Assembly (NCBI RefSeq): GCF_037977055.1
Contig: NZ_CP150274.1
Coordinates: 5,208,001-5,272,000 of the forward strand
Reading direction: 5' to 3'
Source of the DNA: Paenibacillus sp. FSL K6-1096
GTDB lineage: Bacteria; Bacillota; Bacilli; Paenibacillales; Paenibacillaceae
Length of the DNA stretch: 64,000 nucleotides
Part shown: piece by piece, positions 26,342-33,967 of the stretch
Numbering within the stretch: the first letter of the stretch is position 1
Layout of the letters: the number at the start of each line of letters is the position of its first letter
Translations under genes and position numbers: made by a program
The notes under the pieces: generated by a model
Seen by the model: the letters and a program-made list of their open reading frames with translations, nothing else
The model's database searches: none
What the model was told of the DNA's origin: nothing

Positions 26342-26428
26342 GGATTGTAACAAAGGGTCATGAAACGTTAACAAGCCTGAGAGAAAAAGAGAACATCTAG
26401 ACTTGGAAAAAGGGGGCATCAAAAGATC

Positions 26429-27670
26429 ATGATAGACGCACTGTTTGTTACACTGCAGGTGATCTTGGCAGCAATTGCAGTTTATCAGTTTGGCTTCTCG
26501 CTGTTTGGACTGCGCAAGAAGAAGAAAAGGGCGGTTCACGCGCCGCAAAAATCATTTGCCGTACTGGTCGCCGCTCACAACGAAGAAGAAGTGGTCGGTG
26601 CGCTGATGGAGAACCTGAAGCAGCTTAATTATCCCCGGGAGCTGTACGATGTATTTGTTATCTGCGATAACTGCACGGATAATACAGCGGCGATTGTACG
26701 GGAGCACGGCATGAACGCCTGTGTGCGCACCAACGCCAACCTGCGCGGCAAAGGCTACGCCATCGAGTGGATGCTGAAGGAGCTGTGGGCGCTGCCCCGC
26801 CAGTATGATGCGGTCGTCATGTTCGATGCCGACAACCTCGCGCATACGGAATTCCTGATGGAAATGAACCATGATCTGTGCACAGGCGCCCGGGTGATCC
26901 AGGGCTATATCGATACCAAGAATCCTGAAGACTCCTGGATTACCGCCGCTTACGGCGTATCCTACTGGTACATCAACCGACTCTGGCAGCTGTCCCGTCA
27001 TAACCTGAAGATGGCCAACTTCCTCGGCGGAACCGGCATGTGCTTCGAGACGAATCTGCTGAAGGAAATGGGCTGGGGCGCAACCAGCCTGGTAGAGGAC
27101 CTGGAGTTCACCATGCGCAGCGCCTCCAAGGGTGTATATCCGCGCTTCAACTATGACGCCAAGGTGTTCGATGAGAAGCCGCTTACGTTCAAGGCCTCGT
27201 CCAGACAGCGTCTGCGCTGGATGCAGGGGCACTTCACCGTGGCCCGCCGTTACTTCTTCCCGCTCCTGTGGCAGGGAATCAAGGAACGCAGCCTGACGAA
27301 GTTTGACCTGGCGCTGTATGGAGCGAATGTGTATATTGTGCTGTTGACCTTCCTGATGACAGCCGTCATGTGGATCGACAATGCCCTGTTCGACGGGCCG
27401 CACATCGCCAACATATACGGCCATCTGCCGCTCTGGCTGGGCTATCTGGCTGTCGGCGCCAACATTCTGACCTTCCTGCTGGCGATGGTACTGGAGAAGG
27501 TGAAGTTCAAGAAGGTCTATCTGTACCTGCTGGCCTTCCCGGTCTACCTGCTCTCGTGGTATCCCATCACGTTCTATGCGTTCTTCACGCAGAACAACAA
27601 GCAGTGGAGCCATACCAAGCATACGCGCGTAGTGCGGCTTGAAGAGGTTCAGAGCAAACAAGTTTCTTAG
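26429..27670 (+). CDS. Membrane-bound processive GT2 glycosyltransferase
   Basis: 413 residues. An N-terminal membrane helix (2-24) is followed by the GT-A domain: SFAVLVAAHNEEEVVGALM, VICDNCTDNT, the metal triad MFDADNL, the catalytic ED of LVEDLEFTMR and the processivity motif QRLRW. Two to three helices follow (about 288-310, 325-345 and 350-375). These are hallmarks of cellulose/hyaluronan/poly-N-acetylglucosamine synthase-like enzymes. There is no PilZ domain and no BcsB-like partner next to it, so the polymer is unknown. The site before the ATG is AAGGGGG, about 11 bases away. Confidence 0.88.
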   Translation: MIDALFVTLQVILAAIAVYQFGFSLFGLRKKKKRAVHAPQKSFAVLVAAHNEEEVVGALMENLKQLNYPRELYDVFVICDNCTDNTAAIVREHGMNACVRTNANLRGKGYAIEWMLKELWALPRQYDAVVMFDADNLAHTEFLMEMNHDLCTGARVIQGYIDTKNPEDSWITAAYGVSYWYINRLWQLSRHNLKMANFLGGTGMCFETNLLKEMGWGATSLVEDLEFTMRSASKGVYPRFNYDAKVFDEKPLTFKASSRQRLRWMQGHFTVARRYFFPLLWQGIKERSLTKFDLALYGANVYIVLLTFLMTAVMWIDNALFDGPHIANIYGHLPLWLGYLAVGANILTFLLAMVLEKVKFKKVYLYLLAFPVYLLSWYPITFYAFFTQNNKQWSHTKHTRVVRLEEVQSKQVS

Positions 27671-27672
27671 TG

Positions 27673-27701
27673 TTGACATTATCGTCCTGATGCTGTATAG
27701 T
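27673..27701 (+). promoter_or_regulatory. Sigma-A promoter of infC-rpmI-rplT
   Basis: Consensus TTGACA, 17-base spacer, TATAGT, starting two bases after the stop of the GT2 gene. Confidence 0.88.
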
Positions 27702-27707
27702 ATTCAA

Positions 27708-27860
27708 GTGTGCAAAACATAGGGATTGCAAGCAGAAGCACCGGCTTCTCACCTGACTGGCTTATGGCCGGCTGGTTTTGATCTCAATGCTTTATGAATG
27801 CTAATAATTCATGAACGTTGATCAAACGGGGTGTCGGGGAATTACCGGCATCCCTTTTTT
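27708..27860 (+). ncRNA. L20-type leader of the infC operon
   Basis: About 150 transcribed bases between the promoter and an intrinsic terminator, in front of infC-rpmI-rplT. In Bacillales this leader binds L20 and terminates transcription when L20 is in excess (Rfam L20_leader). Paired segments such as AGAAGC-ACCG-GCTTCT (27735-27750 region) and GCCGGC are visible. The family call rests on position and architecture. Confidence 0.75.
27828..27860 (+). terminator. Attenuator terminator of the L20 leader
   Basis: GGGGTGTCGG and CCGGCATCCC pair with two G-U wobbles around GGAATTA, followed by six T. Confidence 0.85.
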
Positions 27861-27905
27861 ATGGAGAACCGAAATATATTACCTAACAACATGCGGAGGT
27901 GGAGG

Positions 27906-28421
27906 ATTATCAGTAAGGAACATATGATCAATGATGAAATTCGTGCCAAAGAGGTTCGGCTGGTTGGAGCAGAGGGTGAACAAATCGGGATCAAGCCGAT
28001 CCGCGAGGCGTTACAGATGGCGATCGATCTGAACCTGGATTTAGTCAACGTAGCACCGCAGGCGAAGCCGCCGGTATGCCGCATCATGGATTACGGCAAG
28101 TTCCGTTATGAAACACAGAAGAAAGAGAAGGAAGCGCGCAAGAACCAGAAGATTGTGGATATCAAGGAAGTCTGGTTCCGTGCGAACATTGAGGAGCATG
28201 ATTATCAGACCAAGTTCCGCAATGTTATCAAGTTCCTGAACGAAGGCGATAAGGTGAAATGCTCTGTCCGTTTCCGCGGACGCGAGATCACCCATGCGAA
28301 CATCGGCCAGAAGATTCTGGAGCGCGTGAAGAACGAAGTGGAAGACATTTCGATTGTGGAGCGCCAGCCTAAGCTGGAGGGCCGCAGTATGATTATGATT
28401 CTGGCTCCGAAGCCCCAATAA
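27906..28421 (+). CDS. infC: Translation initiation factor IF-3
   Basis: 171 residues when started at the ATT codon 27906. It binds the 30S subunit and checks start-codon pairing. Visible are the N-domain IRAKEVRLVGAEGEQIGIKP and the C-domain with KEVWFRANIEEHDYQTKFRN and VRFRGREI. GGAGGT ends five bases before ATT, and the peptide would begin M-I-S-K-E, matching the B. subtilis IF-3 start, which also uses ATT. This rare start is the classic autoregulatory feature of infC. ATG 27924 is in frame and has weaker spacing. Confidence 0.95.
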   Translation: MISKEHMINDEIRAKEVRLVGAEGEQIGIKPIREALQMAIDLNLDLVNVAPQAKPPVCRIMDYGKFRYETQKKEKEARKNQKIVDIKEVWFRANIEEHDYQTKFRNVIKFLNEGDKVKCSVRFRGREITHANIGQKILERVKNEVEDISIVERQPKLEGRSMIMILAPKPQ

Positions 28422-28477
28422 TCTGGAGCCACTTGCTCAGCAATTTGGCGCCGCATAATATTCAAGGAGGAAACACC

Positions 28478-28678
28478 ATGTCTAAAATGAAAACACATAG
28501 CAGCCTGAAAGGCCGCTTTAAGATCACTGGTACTGGCAAGGTACTGCGTTACAAGGCTCACAAGAACCACCTGCTGTCCCACAAGTCCAAACGCGCAAAA
28601 CGCGTATTGAACGGCAATCCGGTAATGGCTCCCGGGGATGTAAGACGTTTGAAGCAAGGGCTTGCTAACTTGAAATAG
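28478..28678 (+). CDS. rpmI: 50S ribosomal protein L35
   Basis: 66 residues, standard L35: MKTHSSLKGRFKITGTGKV, then HLLSHKSKRAKR and VRRLKQGL. AAGGAGG lies 7 bases before the ATG. Second gene of the infC operon, 56 bases after infC. Confidence 0.98.
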   Translation: MSKMKTHSSLKGRFKITGTGKVLRYKAHKNHLLSHKSKRAKRVLNGNPVMAPGDVRRLKQGLANLK

Positions 28679-28709
28679 TTAATCACACATTTTTGGGAGG
28701 TTTATTAAT

Positions 28710-29069
28710 ATGGCAAGAGTTAAAGGCGGATTTGTAGTTCGTCGTAGACATAAAAAAGTATTGAAGCTGGCAAAGGGTTACTTCGGTTCCAAACACCGCA
28801 TTTTCAGAACTGCTAAAGAACAAGTAATGAAATCGATGGTTTACGCTTACCGTGACCGTCGTCAGACTAAGCGTAACTTCCGCAGACTGTGGATCGTGCG
28901 TATCAATGCAGCAGCCCGCCTGAACGGACTTTCTTACAGCAAGCTTGTATACGGCCTGAAGCTGGCTGGAGTACAAGTGAACCGTAAGATGCTGGCTGAT
29001 CTGGCCGTTAATGATTTGAACGCATTCAACTCCCTGGCTGTTGTAGCCAAAGAGAAGATCAACGCGTAA
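28710..29069 (+). CDS. rplT: 50S ribosomal protein L20
   Basis: 119 residues. Very basic, with the L20 N-terminal extension (ARVKGGFVVRRRHKKVLKLAKG) that threads through 23S rRNA, then RDRRQTKRNFRRLWIVRINAA. L20 is also the autoregulator of the operon in Bacillales. TGGGAGG lies ahead of the ATG. Last gene, followed by a terminator. Confidence 0.98.
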   Translation: MARVKGGFVVRRRHKKVLKLAKGYFGSKHRIFRTAKEQVMKSMVYAYRDRRQTKRNFRRLWIVRINAAARLNGLSYSKLVYGLKLAGVQVNRKMLADLAVNDLNAFNSLAVVAKEKINA

Positions 29070-29084
29070 GATCGATATGAACCG

Positions 29085-29128
29085 AAAAGCACCGCCTGCG
29101 GGAGTTCCCGTGTGACGGTGCTTTTTTT
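29085..29128 (+). terminator. Terminator of the infC-rpmI-rplT operon
   Basis: AAAAGCACCG pairs with CGGTGCTTTTTTT; the loop holds a second small stem (GCGGGAGTTCCCGTG). Confidence 0.92.
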
Positions 29129-29157
29129 GATGGATAAGAATTTATATGTTTTGGGGT

Positions 29158-29220
29158 CCCCGCAAAGTACCTGAGTCATCACCTACGCTAATGCCTCACT
29201 TTGTGGGGTTGTTTTGTGCG
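29158..29220 (+). repeat. Inverted repeat with T-rich tail, similar to the element at 7581
   Basis: CCCCGCAAAGT pairs with ACTTTGTGGGG (one G-U) over a 29-base loop, followed by TTGTTTTGTGCGG. The right arm plus tail resembles the minus-strand sequence ATTGTGGGATTGTTTTGCGG at 7590-7610. Confidence 0.5.
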
Positions 29221-29251
29221 GTGAGAACGCGGGGAAGCGGGGCAGACGCCC

Positions 29252-29794
29252 CTACTCCCAGTATTTCGTGGTTCCCAGCATTGAAGCCAGCTTCTTGCTG
29301 CTGGCCCGTCTAAGCTTGCGCAGCGAGGCGCGCTCATCGGCAGACTGGCAGATCAGCTTCTCTTCCTCGGTCTGGGCTACAACAGCCGGTACCGGGCATG
29401 GAGTGCCGTCTTCATGAACGGCGACGAAGGTCAGGAAGGATGTAGCGGCTACGGCGCGTTCGCCGGTGTAGAGGTTCTCGGAAATGATCTTGACGAACAC
29501 CTCGATGCTGGTGCGTCCCGTCCAGGAGACAAAGGATTCGAAGCAGACGGAATCCGTCGGCCGGATCGGCAGCAGAAAGTCTACTGAATCGGCGGAGGCG
29601 GTGACTACATTGACACGGCAGTGGCGCATGGCTGAGATGGAGGCAACTTCGTCCACCGTGCTCATCAGCTTGCCGCCGAACAGTGTCTTGTGGTTGTTGA
29701 CATCATTCGGGAAGACGCGCCCGGTTTTGAAGACGCGGGATTCGTGACAGTATTTGAATTCTGGTACAGGCTGGGCTGTGTGTTCTTGTTCCAT
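29252..29794 (-). CDS. Acyl-CoA thioesterase, hotdog fold (YkhA-like)
   Basis: 180 residues. The hotdog signature of the YciA/YkhA family is visible: DVNNHKTLFGGKLMSTVDEVASI (catalytic Asn/Asp region), then DSVDFLLPIRPTDSVCFESFVSWTGRTSIEV and ATSFLTFVAV. It hydrolyses acyl-CoA in the cytoplasm. An additional basic C-terminal tail of about 35 residues is present. GGGAG lies seven bases before the ATG. It has its own promoter (29831-29859). Confidence 0.92.
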   Translation of the reverse strand: MEQEHTAQPVPEFKYCHESRVFKTGRVFPNDVNNHKTLFGGKLMSTVDEVASISAMRHCRVNVVTASADSVDFLLPIRPTDSVCFESFVSWTGRTSIEVFVKIISENLYTGERAVAATSFLTFVAVHEDGTPCPVPAVVAQTEEEKLICQSADERASLRKLRRASSKKLASMLGTTKYWE

Positions 29795-29830
29795 GTTCAG
29801 ACTCCCTTTGCGGACAATATGTAATCATAC

Positions 29831-29859
29831 ATGATAATAGAAAAGATGAAGCTGTGCAA
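29831..29859 (-). promoter_or_regulatory. Sigma-A promoter of the thioesterase gene
   Basis: Minus strand TTGCAC, 17-base spacer, TATCAT, 36 bases before the ATG. Confidence 0.7.
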
Positions 29860-29982
29860 TAATAATGTTAATGCATTGGAGCCATAAACGTCATTTTGAG
29901 CTTTACTGACATAGAGCAGACATGGAGATTACGGGACTGTGTCATAGTAAGCGATTTCTTGCTGAAAAATGCAAATTATTAT

Positions 29983-29995
29983 TGACCTGAGGTCA
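29983..29995. promoter_or_regulatory. Perfect 13-bp palindrome upstream of the nucleoside-transporter operon
   Basis: TGACCT-G-AGGTCA, about 33 bases upstream of a TATAAT at 30028-30033 (no good -35). It is a plausible operator; the regulator is unknown. Confidence 0.45.
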
Positions 29996-30099
29996 TTAAT
30001 AGACTGGATTTTAGCTTTTTTTGCAGGTATAATTTGTACTAATGGTATGTCCAAGCAGAACACAGAAGACATCCAATTCATTAAGGGGGATCACTTTCG

Positions 30100-31185
30100 A
30101 TGAAGAAGTTTTACCAACTATCCTTAGTTATGGTTATGGCGTTCACTGTCATTCTGGCAGGCTGCGGTAACAATAACAGCGCTAACTCCGGCTCTAATTC
30201 CGGAGCAGCAACAGCTGCACCAACGGATGCAGCAGCAGCAACTGAAGCACCGGCGCCAACTGAAGCCCCTAAGGCTGTCAAGCTGGGTCTTGTAACTGAC
30301 GTAGGCGGTGTTAATGACAAGTCCTTCAACCAGTCTTCCTGGGAAGCCCTGCAGGCTATGGAGAAGGAATACGGCGCAGAGATCAAGTATCTGCAGAGTA
30401 AGTCCAGCGCAGACTATGAGCCGAACCTTAACCAGTTCGTTAAGGGCGGTTATGATCTGACTTGGGGGATCGGCTTCGACCTGGGCGACGCACTGCTGAA
30501 GGTTGCCAAAGAGAATCCGGATGCCAAGCTGGCGATCATCGACAGCGTAGTGGATGCCCCTAACGTTGAATCTGTAACTTTTGCTGAGAATGAAGGTTCG
30601 TTCCTGGTTGGTGTAGTTGCAGGTCTTACTACTAAGACTAACAAAGTCGGCTTCATCGGCGGTATGGAAAGCCCGGTTATCAAGCGTTTTGAAGTTGGCT
30701 TCAAAGCCGGTGTAGAAGCAGTTAACCCTCAGGCGAAGGTAACAATCACTTATGCCGGTGCATACGACAAGCCGGATACCGGTAAGTCCCTCGCTGCTAC
30801 CCTGTACGATGCCGGCAACGACATCATCTTCCCTGCTGCAGGCGCAACAGGCAACGGCGTATTTAACGAAGCGAAATCCCGCAACAAAGCCGGCGGCTCC
30901 AAAGTATGGGTTATCGGCGTAGACAAAGACCAATCCCTGGAATTCGGTGACGATGTTACCCTGACTTCCATGATCAAGCGTGTAGATGAAGCGGTTAAGA
31001 AAGTGTCCCAGCAGGTTGTTGACGGAACATTCAAAGGCGGCACTACTACCGTACTTAGTCTGAAGGACAACGGTGTAGGTCTTCCTGAGACCTCCAAAGC
31101 CAATGTGACTCCTGAAATTCTGGCTAAGGTTGACGAGTACAGCAAACAGATCATTGACGGAACGATCACTGTTCCTTCCGAGTAA
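30100..31185 (+). CDS. BMP-family ABC transporter substrate-binding lipoprotein (nucleoside type)
   Basis: 361 residues. Type II signal peptide with lipobox ILAGC (Cys 22), an Ala/Thr/Pro-rich linker (about 35-55), then the PBP1-like domain with the BMP signature LGLVTDVGGVNDKSFNQSSW and later DIIFPAAGATGNGVF. BMP lipoproteins bind purine or pyrimidine nucleosides at the cell surface, as in B. subtilis NupN. The three genes behind it encode the matching ATPase and two permeases. A terminator follows, so the lipoprotein should be made in excess of the other subunits. Confidence 0.95.
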   Translation: MKKFYQLSLVMVMAFTVILAGCGNNNSANSGSNSGAATAAPTDAAAATEAPAPTEAPKAVKLGLVTDVGGVNDKSFNQSSWEALQAMEKEYGAEIKYLQSKSSADYEPNLNQFVKGGYDLTWGIGFDLGDALLKVAKENPDAKLAIIDSVVDAPNVESVTFAENEGSFLVGVVAGLTTKTNKVGFIGGMESPVIKRFEVGFKAGVEAVNPQAKVTITYAGAYDKPDTGKSLAATLYDAGNDIIFPAAGATGNGVFNEAKSRNKAGGSKVWVIGVDKDQSLEFGDDVTLTSMIKRVDEAVKKVSQQVVDGTFKGGTTTVLSLKDNGVGLPETSKANVTPEILAKVDEYSKQIIDGTITVPSE

Positions 31186-31224
31186 TTGTCAGCATCACCT
31201 TGTACTGTGTAACACAACAAATGG

Positions 31225-31255
31225 CAAGGCCGGTTGAAGTACCGGCCTTGTTCTC
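31225..31255 (+). terminator. Intra-operon terminator after the lipoprotein gene
   Basis: CAAGGCCGG and CCGGCCTTG form a perfect nine-base stem, then TTCTCT. Partial termination here would lower ATPase and permease levels. Confidence 0.7.
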
Positions 31256-31275
31256 TGTACAGCATTGGCTATAAT
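31248..31275 (+). promoter_or_regulatory. Candidate second promoter before the ATPase gene
   Basis: TTGTTC, 16-base spacer, TATAAT. It overlaps the T-run of the intra-operon terminator and is followed by a hairpin TGTACCGTCC/GGGGCGGTACA at 31286-31311. Confidence 0.5.
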
Positions 31276-31359
31276 CAATCACAACTGTACCGTCCTGTCT
31301 GGGGCGGTACAGCCGTGTCTTTAAGGCTAACTTATATATTCTGTGATGAGGGTGATTCC

Positions 31360-32898
31360 ATGAGTGCTGCGGCTCCTGTCGTAGAGTTGAAGCAAATCAC
31401 AAAACGCTTTCCCGGTATTGTTGCGAACGACTCGATAAGTCTGACGCTGGAAAAGGGGGAGATTCATGCACTGCTTGGTGAGAACGGGGCAGGCAAATCT
31501 ACCTTAATGAATATCGTATTCGGACTGTACCAGCCCGATGAAGGCAGCATCGAAATCGACGGGAAACCGGTTATTATTGATAACCCCAACAAGGCTATTG
31601 AGCTGGGCATTGGTATGGTTCACCAACATTTCAAGCTTGTTGAGCCTTTTACGGTTACCGAGAACATTGTTCTTGGCATGGAGCCGAAGAAGGGTCTTAA
31701 AATCGACTATAAATCCGCTGCGGAACAGGTTCGTAAGCTATCGGAGCAGTACGGTCTTCAGGTCAATCCGAATGCTAAGATACACGATATTTCGGTAGGC
31801 ATGCAGCAACGGGTAGAGATTATGAAAACCCTGTACCGCGGAGCGGATATACTTATATTCGACGAGCCTACCGCTGTGCTTACGCCACAGGAGATTACCG
31901 AGCTGATGGCGATTATGAAGCGGCTCGTTGCGGAAGGCAAGTCCATTATTCTTATTACTCATAAGCTGAAGGAAATTATGCAGATCTCCGACCGGGTAAC
32001 CATTATCCGGCGCGGGAAGGTCATTGATACGGTGAAGACCTCTGAGACCAACCCGAATGAGCTGGCTGAGAAAATGGTCGGACGCGGGGTCACCTTCAAG
32101 GTGGACAAGCAGCAGGCCCATATCGGCGACAGTATTCTGAAGCTGTCCAATGTAAGCAGCAAGAGCAAGGACGGTGTCCCGGTTCTGAACGGCCTAAGCT
32201 TTGAGGTGAAGGCTGGCGAGATTCTCGGGATAGCCGGGGTAGACGGCAACGGCCAGAGTGAGCTGATTCAGGCCATTACCGGCCTGCGTAAGATTGATTC
32301 CGGTTCGATCACGGTCTCCGGTAAGGAGATCGCCAATCTGTCGCCGCGCAAGGTATCGGAAATGAATGTCTCCCATATCCCGGAGGACCGTCATAAGCAT
32401 GGCCTGGTGCTGGATTTCACGGTCAGTGAGAACATGGTGCTGGAGACATATTATAAGAGTCCTTATAATCAGAACGGCTTCCTGAACAAAGAGGTTATTG
32501 ACCAGCATGCCGAGGATCTTGTAAGGCAGTTCGACGTGCGTACGCCTTCCATTGACAACAAAGCGCGCTCATTATCCGGCGGTAATCAACAGAAAGCGAT
32601 TATTGCGCGGGAAATAGACAAAAATCCGACGCTGCTCATTGCCGCACAGCCTACCCGCGGTCTTGATGTCGGTGCGATTGAGTTCGTTCAGAAGCAGCTG
32701 ATTGCCCAGCGTGACCAGGGCAAGGCCGTGCTGCTGATTTCTTTTGAGCTGGATGAGATTATGAATGTATCCGACCGGATTGCCGTTATCTACGAAGGGC
32801 AGATTGTCGGAGAGGTATTCCCGCAGGATACGAATGACCAGGAGCTGGGTCTGATGATGGCGGGCAGTCTGAAGCGGGGAGGTCATGCAGATGTCTAA
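31360..32898 (+). CDS. ABC transporter ATPase, sugar/nucleoside type with two ATPase domains
   Basis: 512 residues, as in NupO/RbsA-type proteins. Domain 1 has Walker A GENGAGKST (about 41-49) and Walker B LIFDEPTAVLT. Domain 2 has a degenerate Walker A (GVDGNGQSE), an intact signature LSGGNQQK and a degenerate Walker B (LIAAQPTRGLD). This asymmetry is normal for the family. It energises nucleoside import at the inner face of the membrane. ATG 31360 (MSAAAPVVELKQIT) has GAGGGTGA eight bases upstream. The stop overlaps the next gene. Confidence 0.96.
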   Translation: MSAAAPVVELKQITKRFPGIVANDSISLTLEKGEIHALLGENGAGKSTLMNIVFGLYQPDEGSIEIDGKPVIIDNPNKAIELGIGMVHQHFKLVEPFTVTENIVLGMEPKKGLKIDYKSAAEQVRKLSEQYGLQVNPNAKIHDISVGMQQRVEIMKTLYRGADILIFDEPTAVLTPQEITELMAIMKRLVAEGKSIILITHKLKEIMQISDRVTIIRRGKVIDTVKTSETNPNELAEKMVGRGVTFKVDKQQAHIGDSILKLSNVSSKSKDGVPVLNGLSFEVKAGEILGIAGVDGNGQSELIQAITGLRKIDSGSITVSGKEIANLSPRKVSEMNVSHIPEDRHKHGLVLDFTVSENMVLETYYKSPYNQNGFLNKEVIDQHAEDLVRQFDVRTPSIDNKARSLSGGNQQKAIIAREIDKNPTLLIAAQPTRGLDVGAIEFVQKQLIAQRDQGKAVLLISFELDEIMNVSDRIAVIYEGQIVGEVFPQDTNDQELGLMMAGSLKRGGHADV

Positions 32899-33967
32899 GT
32901 TCAAAAAAATATTCGCCACAGACAGCTATATTGTCCCGCTTGTCGCCATTCTGATGGGCTTTCTTGTCGGCGCGGTGGTCATGCTGATCGGCGGATATGA
33001 TCCAATAGCCGCATATTCTGCGCTGTTCAAGCGCGTGTTCGGCAGCCCGTACGATTTCGGCGAGGCGATACGTGAGATGACTCCGCTGATGCTGACAGGT
33101 CTGGCCGTGGCTTTTGCCTTCCGTTCGGGGATGTTCAACATCGGTGCAGACGGGCAAGTCATGATCGGTATGACGGCTGCGTCTGTTGTCGGAATTAAGC
33201 TGGCCGGCACGCTGCCTTCCTTCGTGCTGGTTCCGCTTGCGGTCATTGCAGCCGGGGTATGCGGCGGGCTCTGGGCCGGAATTGCCGGCTTCCTGAAGGC
33301 TAAGCGTGGGATCAATGAAGTTATCACCACAATCATGCTGAACTGGATCGCCTTATTCCTGTCCAATTATATCGTCCGGACATTCCTGCTGTTACAAGGA
33401 CAGAACCGGTCGGAGGATATTCCGGCCTCCCTGTCCATGAGCTTCCTGTTCTCGACCTTTGATAACGCCCGCCTGCACTGGGGGACTGTCATCGCTCTGG
33501 CCGCAGCTACCTTCTTCTATATCTACCTGTGGAAGACCAAGCAGGGGTATGAGATGCGTGCGGTCGGCCTCAATCCGCATGCTGCGGAATATGCAGGGAT
33601 GAACGTTGGACGCAATGTGGTCAAGGCTATGTTCATCAGCGGCGTGTTCGCCGGATTGGCGGGCGCGGGTGAAGTACTGGGGGTATTCCATTATCAATCT
33701 GTCTTCGCCGCATCACCGGGGTACGGGTTTGACGGCATCGCCGTGGCGCTGCTCGGGCTGACCCATCCGCTGGGTGTTATTCTGGCGGCCATTCTGTACG
33801 GTACGCTGACCTACGGATCTGCGGGAATGAGCTTTGGAGCAGATGTACCGCCGGAGCTGATCCGTATCGTTATCGGTTCAATTATATTCTTCATTGCTGC
33901 GCAAGGCATTGTACGCTGGGTGCTCAAACCGTTCTACTTCAAGCGCAAGAAAGAGAAGGTGTTATAG
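32891..33967 (+). CDS. ABC transporter permease, nucleoside type (NupP-like)
   Basis: 358 residues with about nine to ten membrane helices. Family blocks are present: AFAFRSGMFNIGADGQVMIG, then AKRGINEVITTIMLNWIA and FDGIAVALLG. One half of the membrane channel of the nucleoside importer. ATG 32891 has GGAGG eight bases upstream; ATG 32885 is in frame. It overlaps the ATPase gene by eight bases. Confidence 0.95.
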   Translation: MSKFKKIFATDSYIVPLVAILMGFLVGAVVMLIGGYDPIAAYSALFKRVFGSPYDFGEAIREMTPLMLTGLAVAFAFRSGMFNIGADGQVMIGMTAASVVGIKLAGTLPSFVLVPLAVIAAGVCGGLWAGIAGFLKAKRGINEVITTIMLNWIALFLSNYIVRTFLLLQGQNRSEDIPASLSMSFLFSTFDNARLHWGTVIALAAATFFYIYLWKTKQGYEMRAVGLNPHAAEYAGMNVGRNVVKAMFISGVFAGLAGAGEVLGVFHYQSVFAASPGYGFDGIAVALLGLTHPLGVILAAILYGTLTYGSAGMSFGADVPPELIRIVIGSIIFFIAAQGIVRWVLKPFYFKRKKEKVL

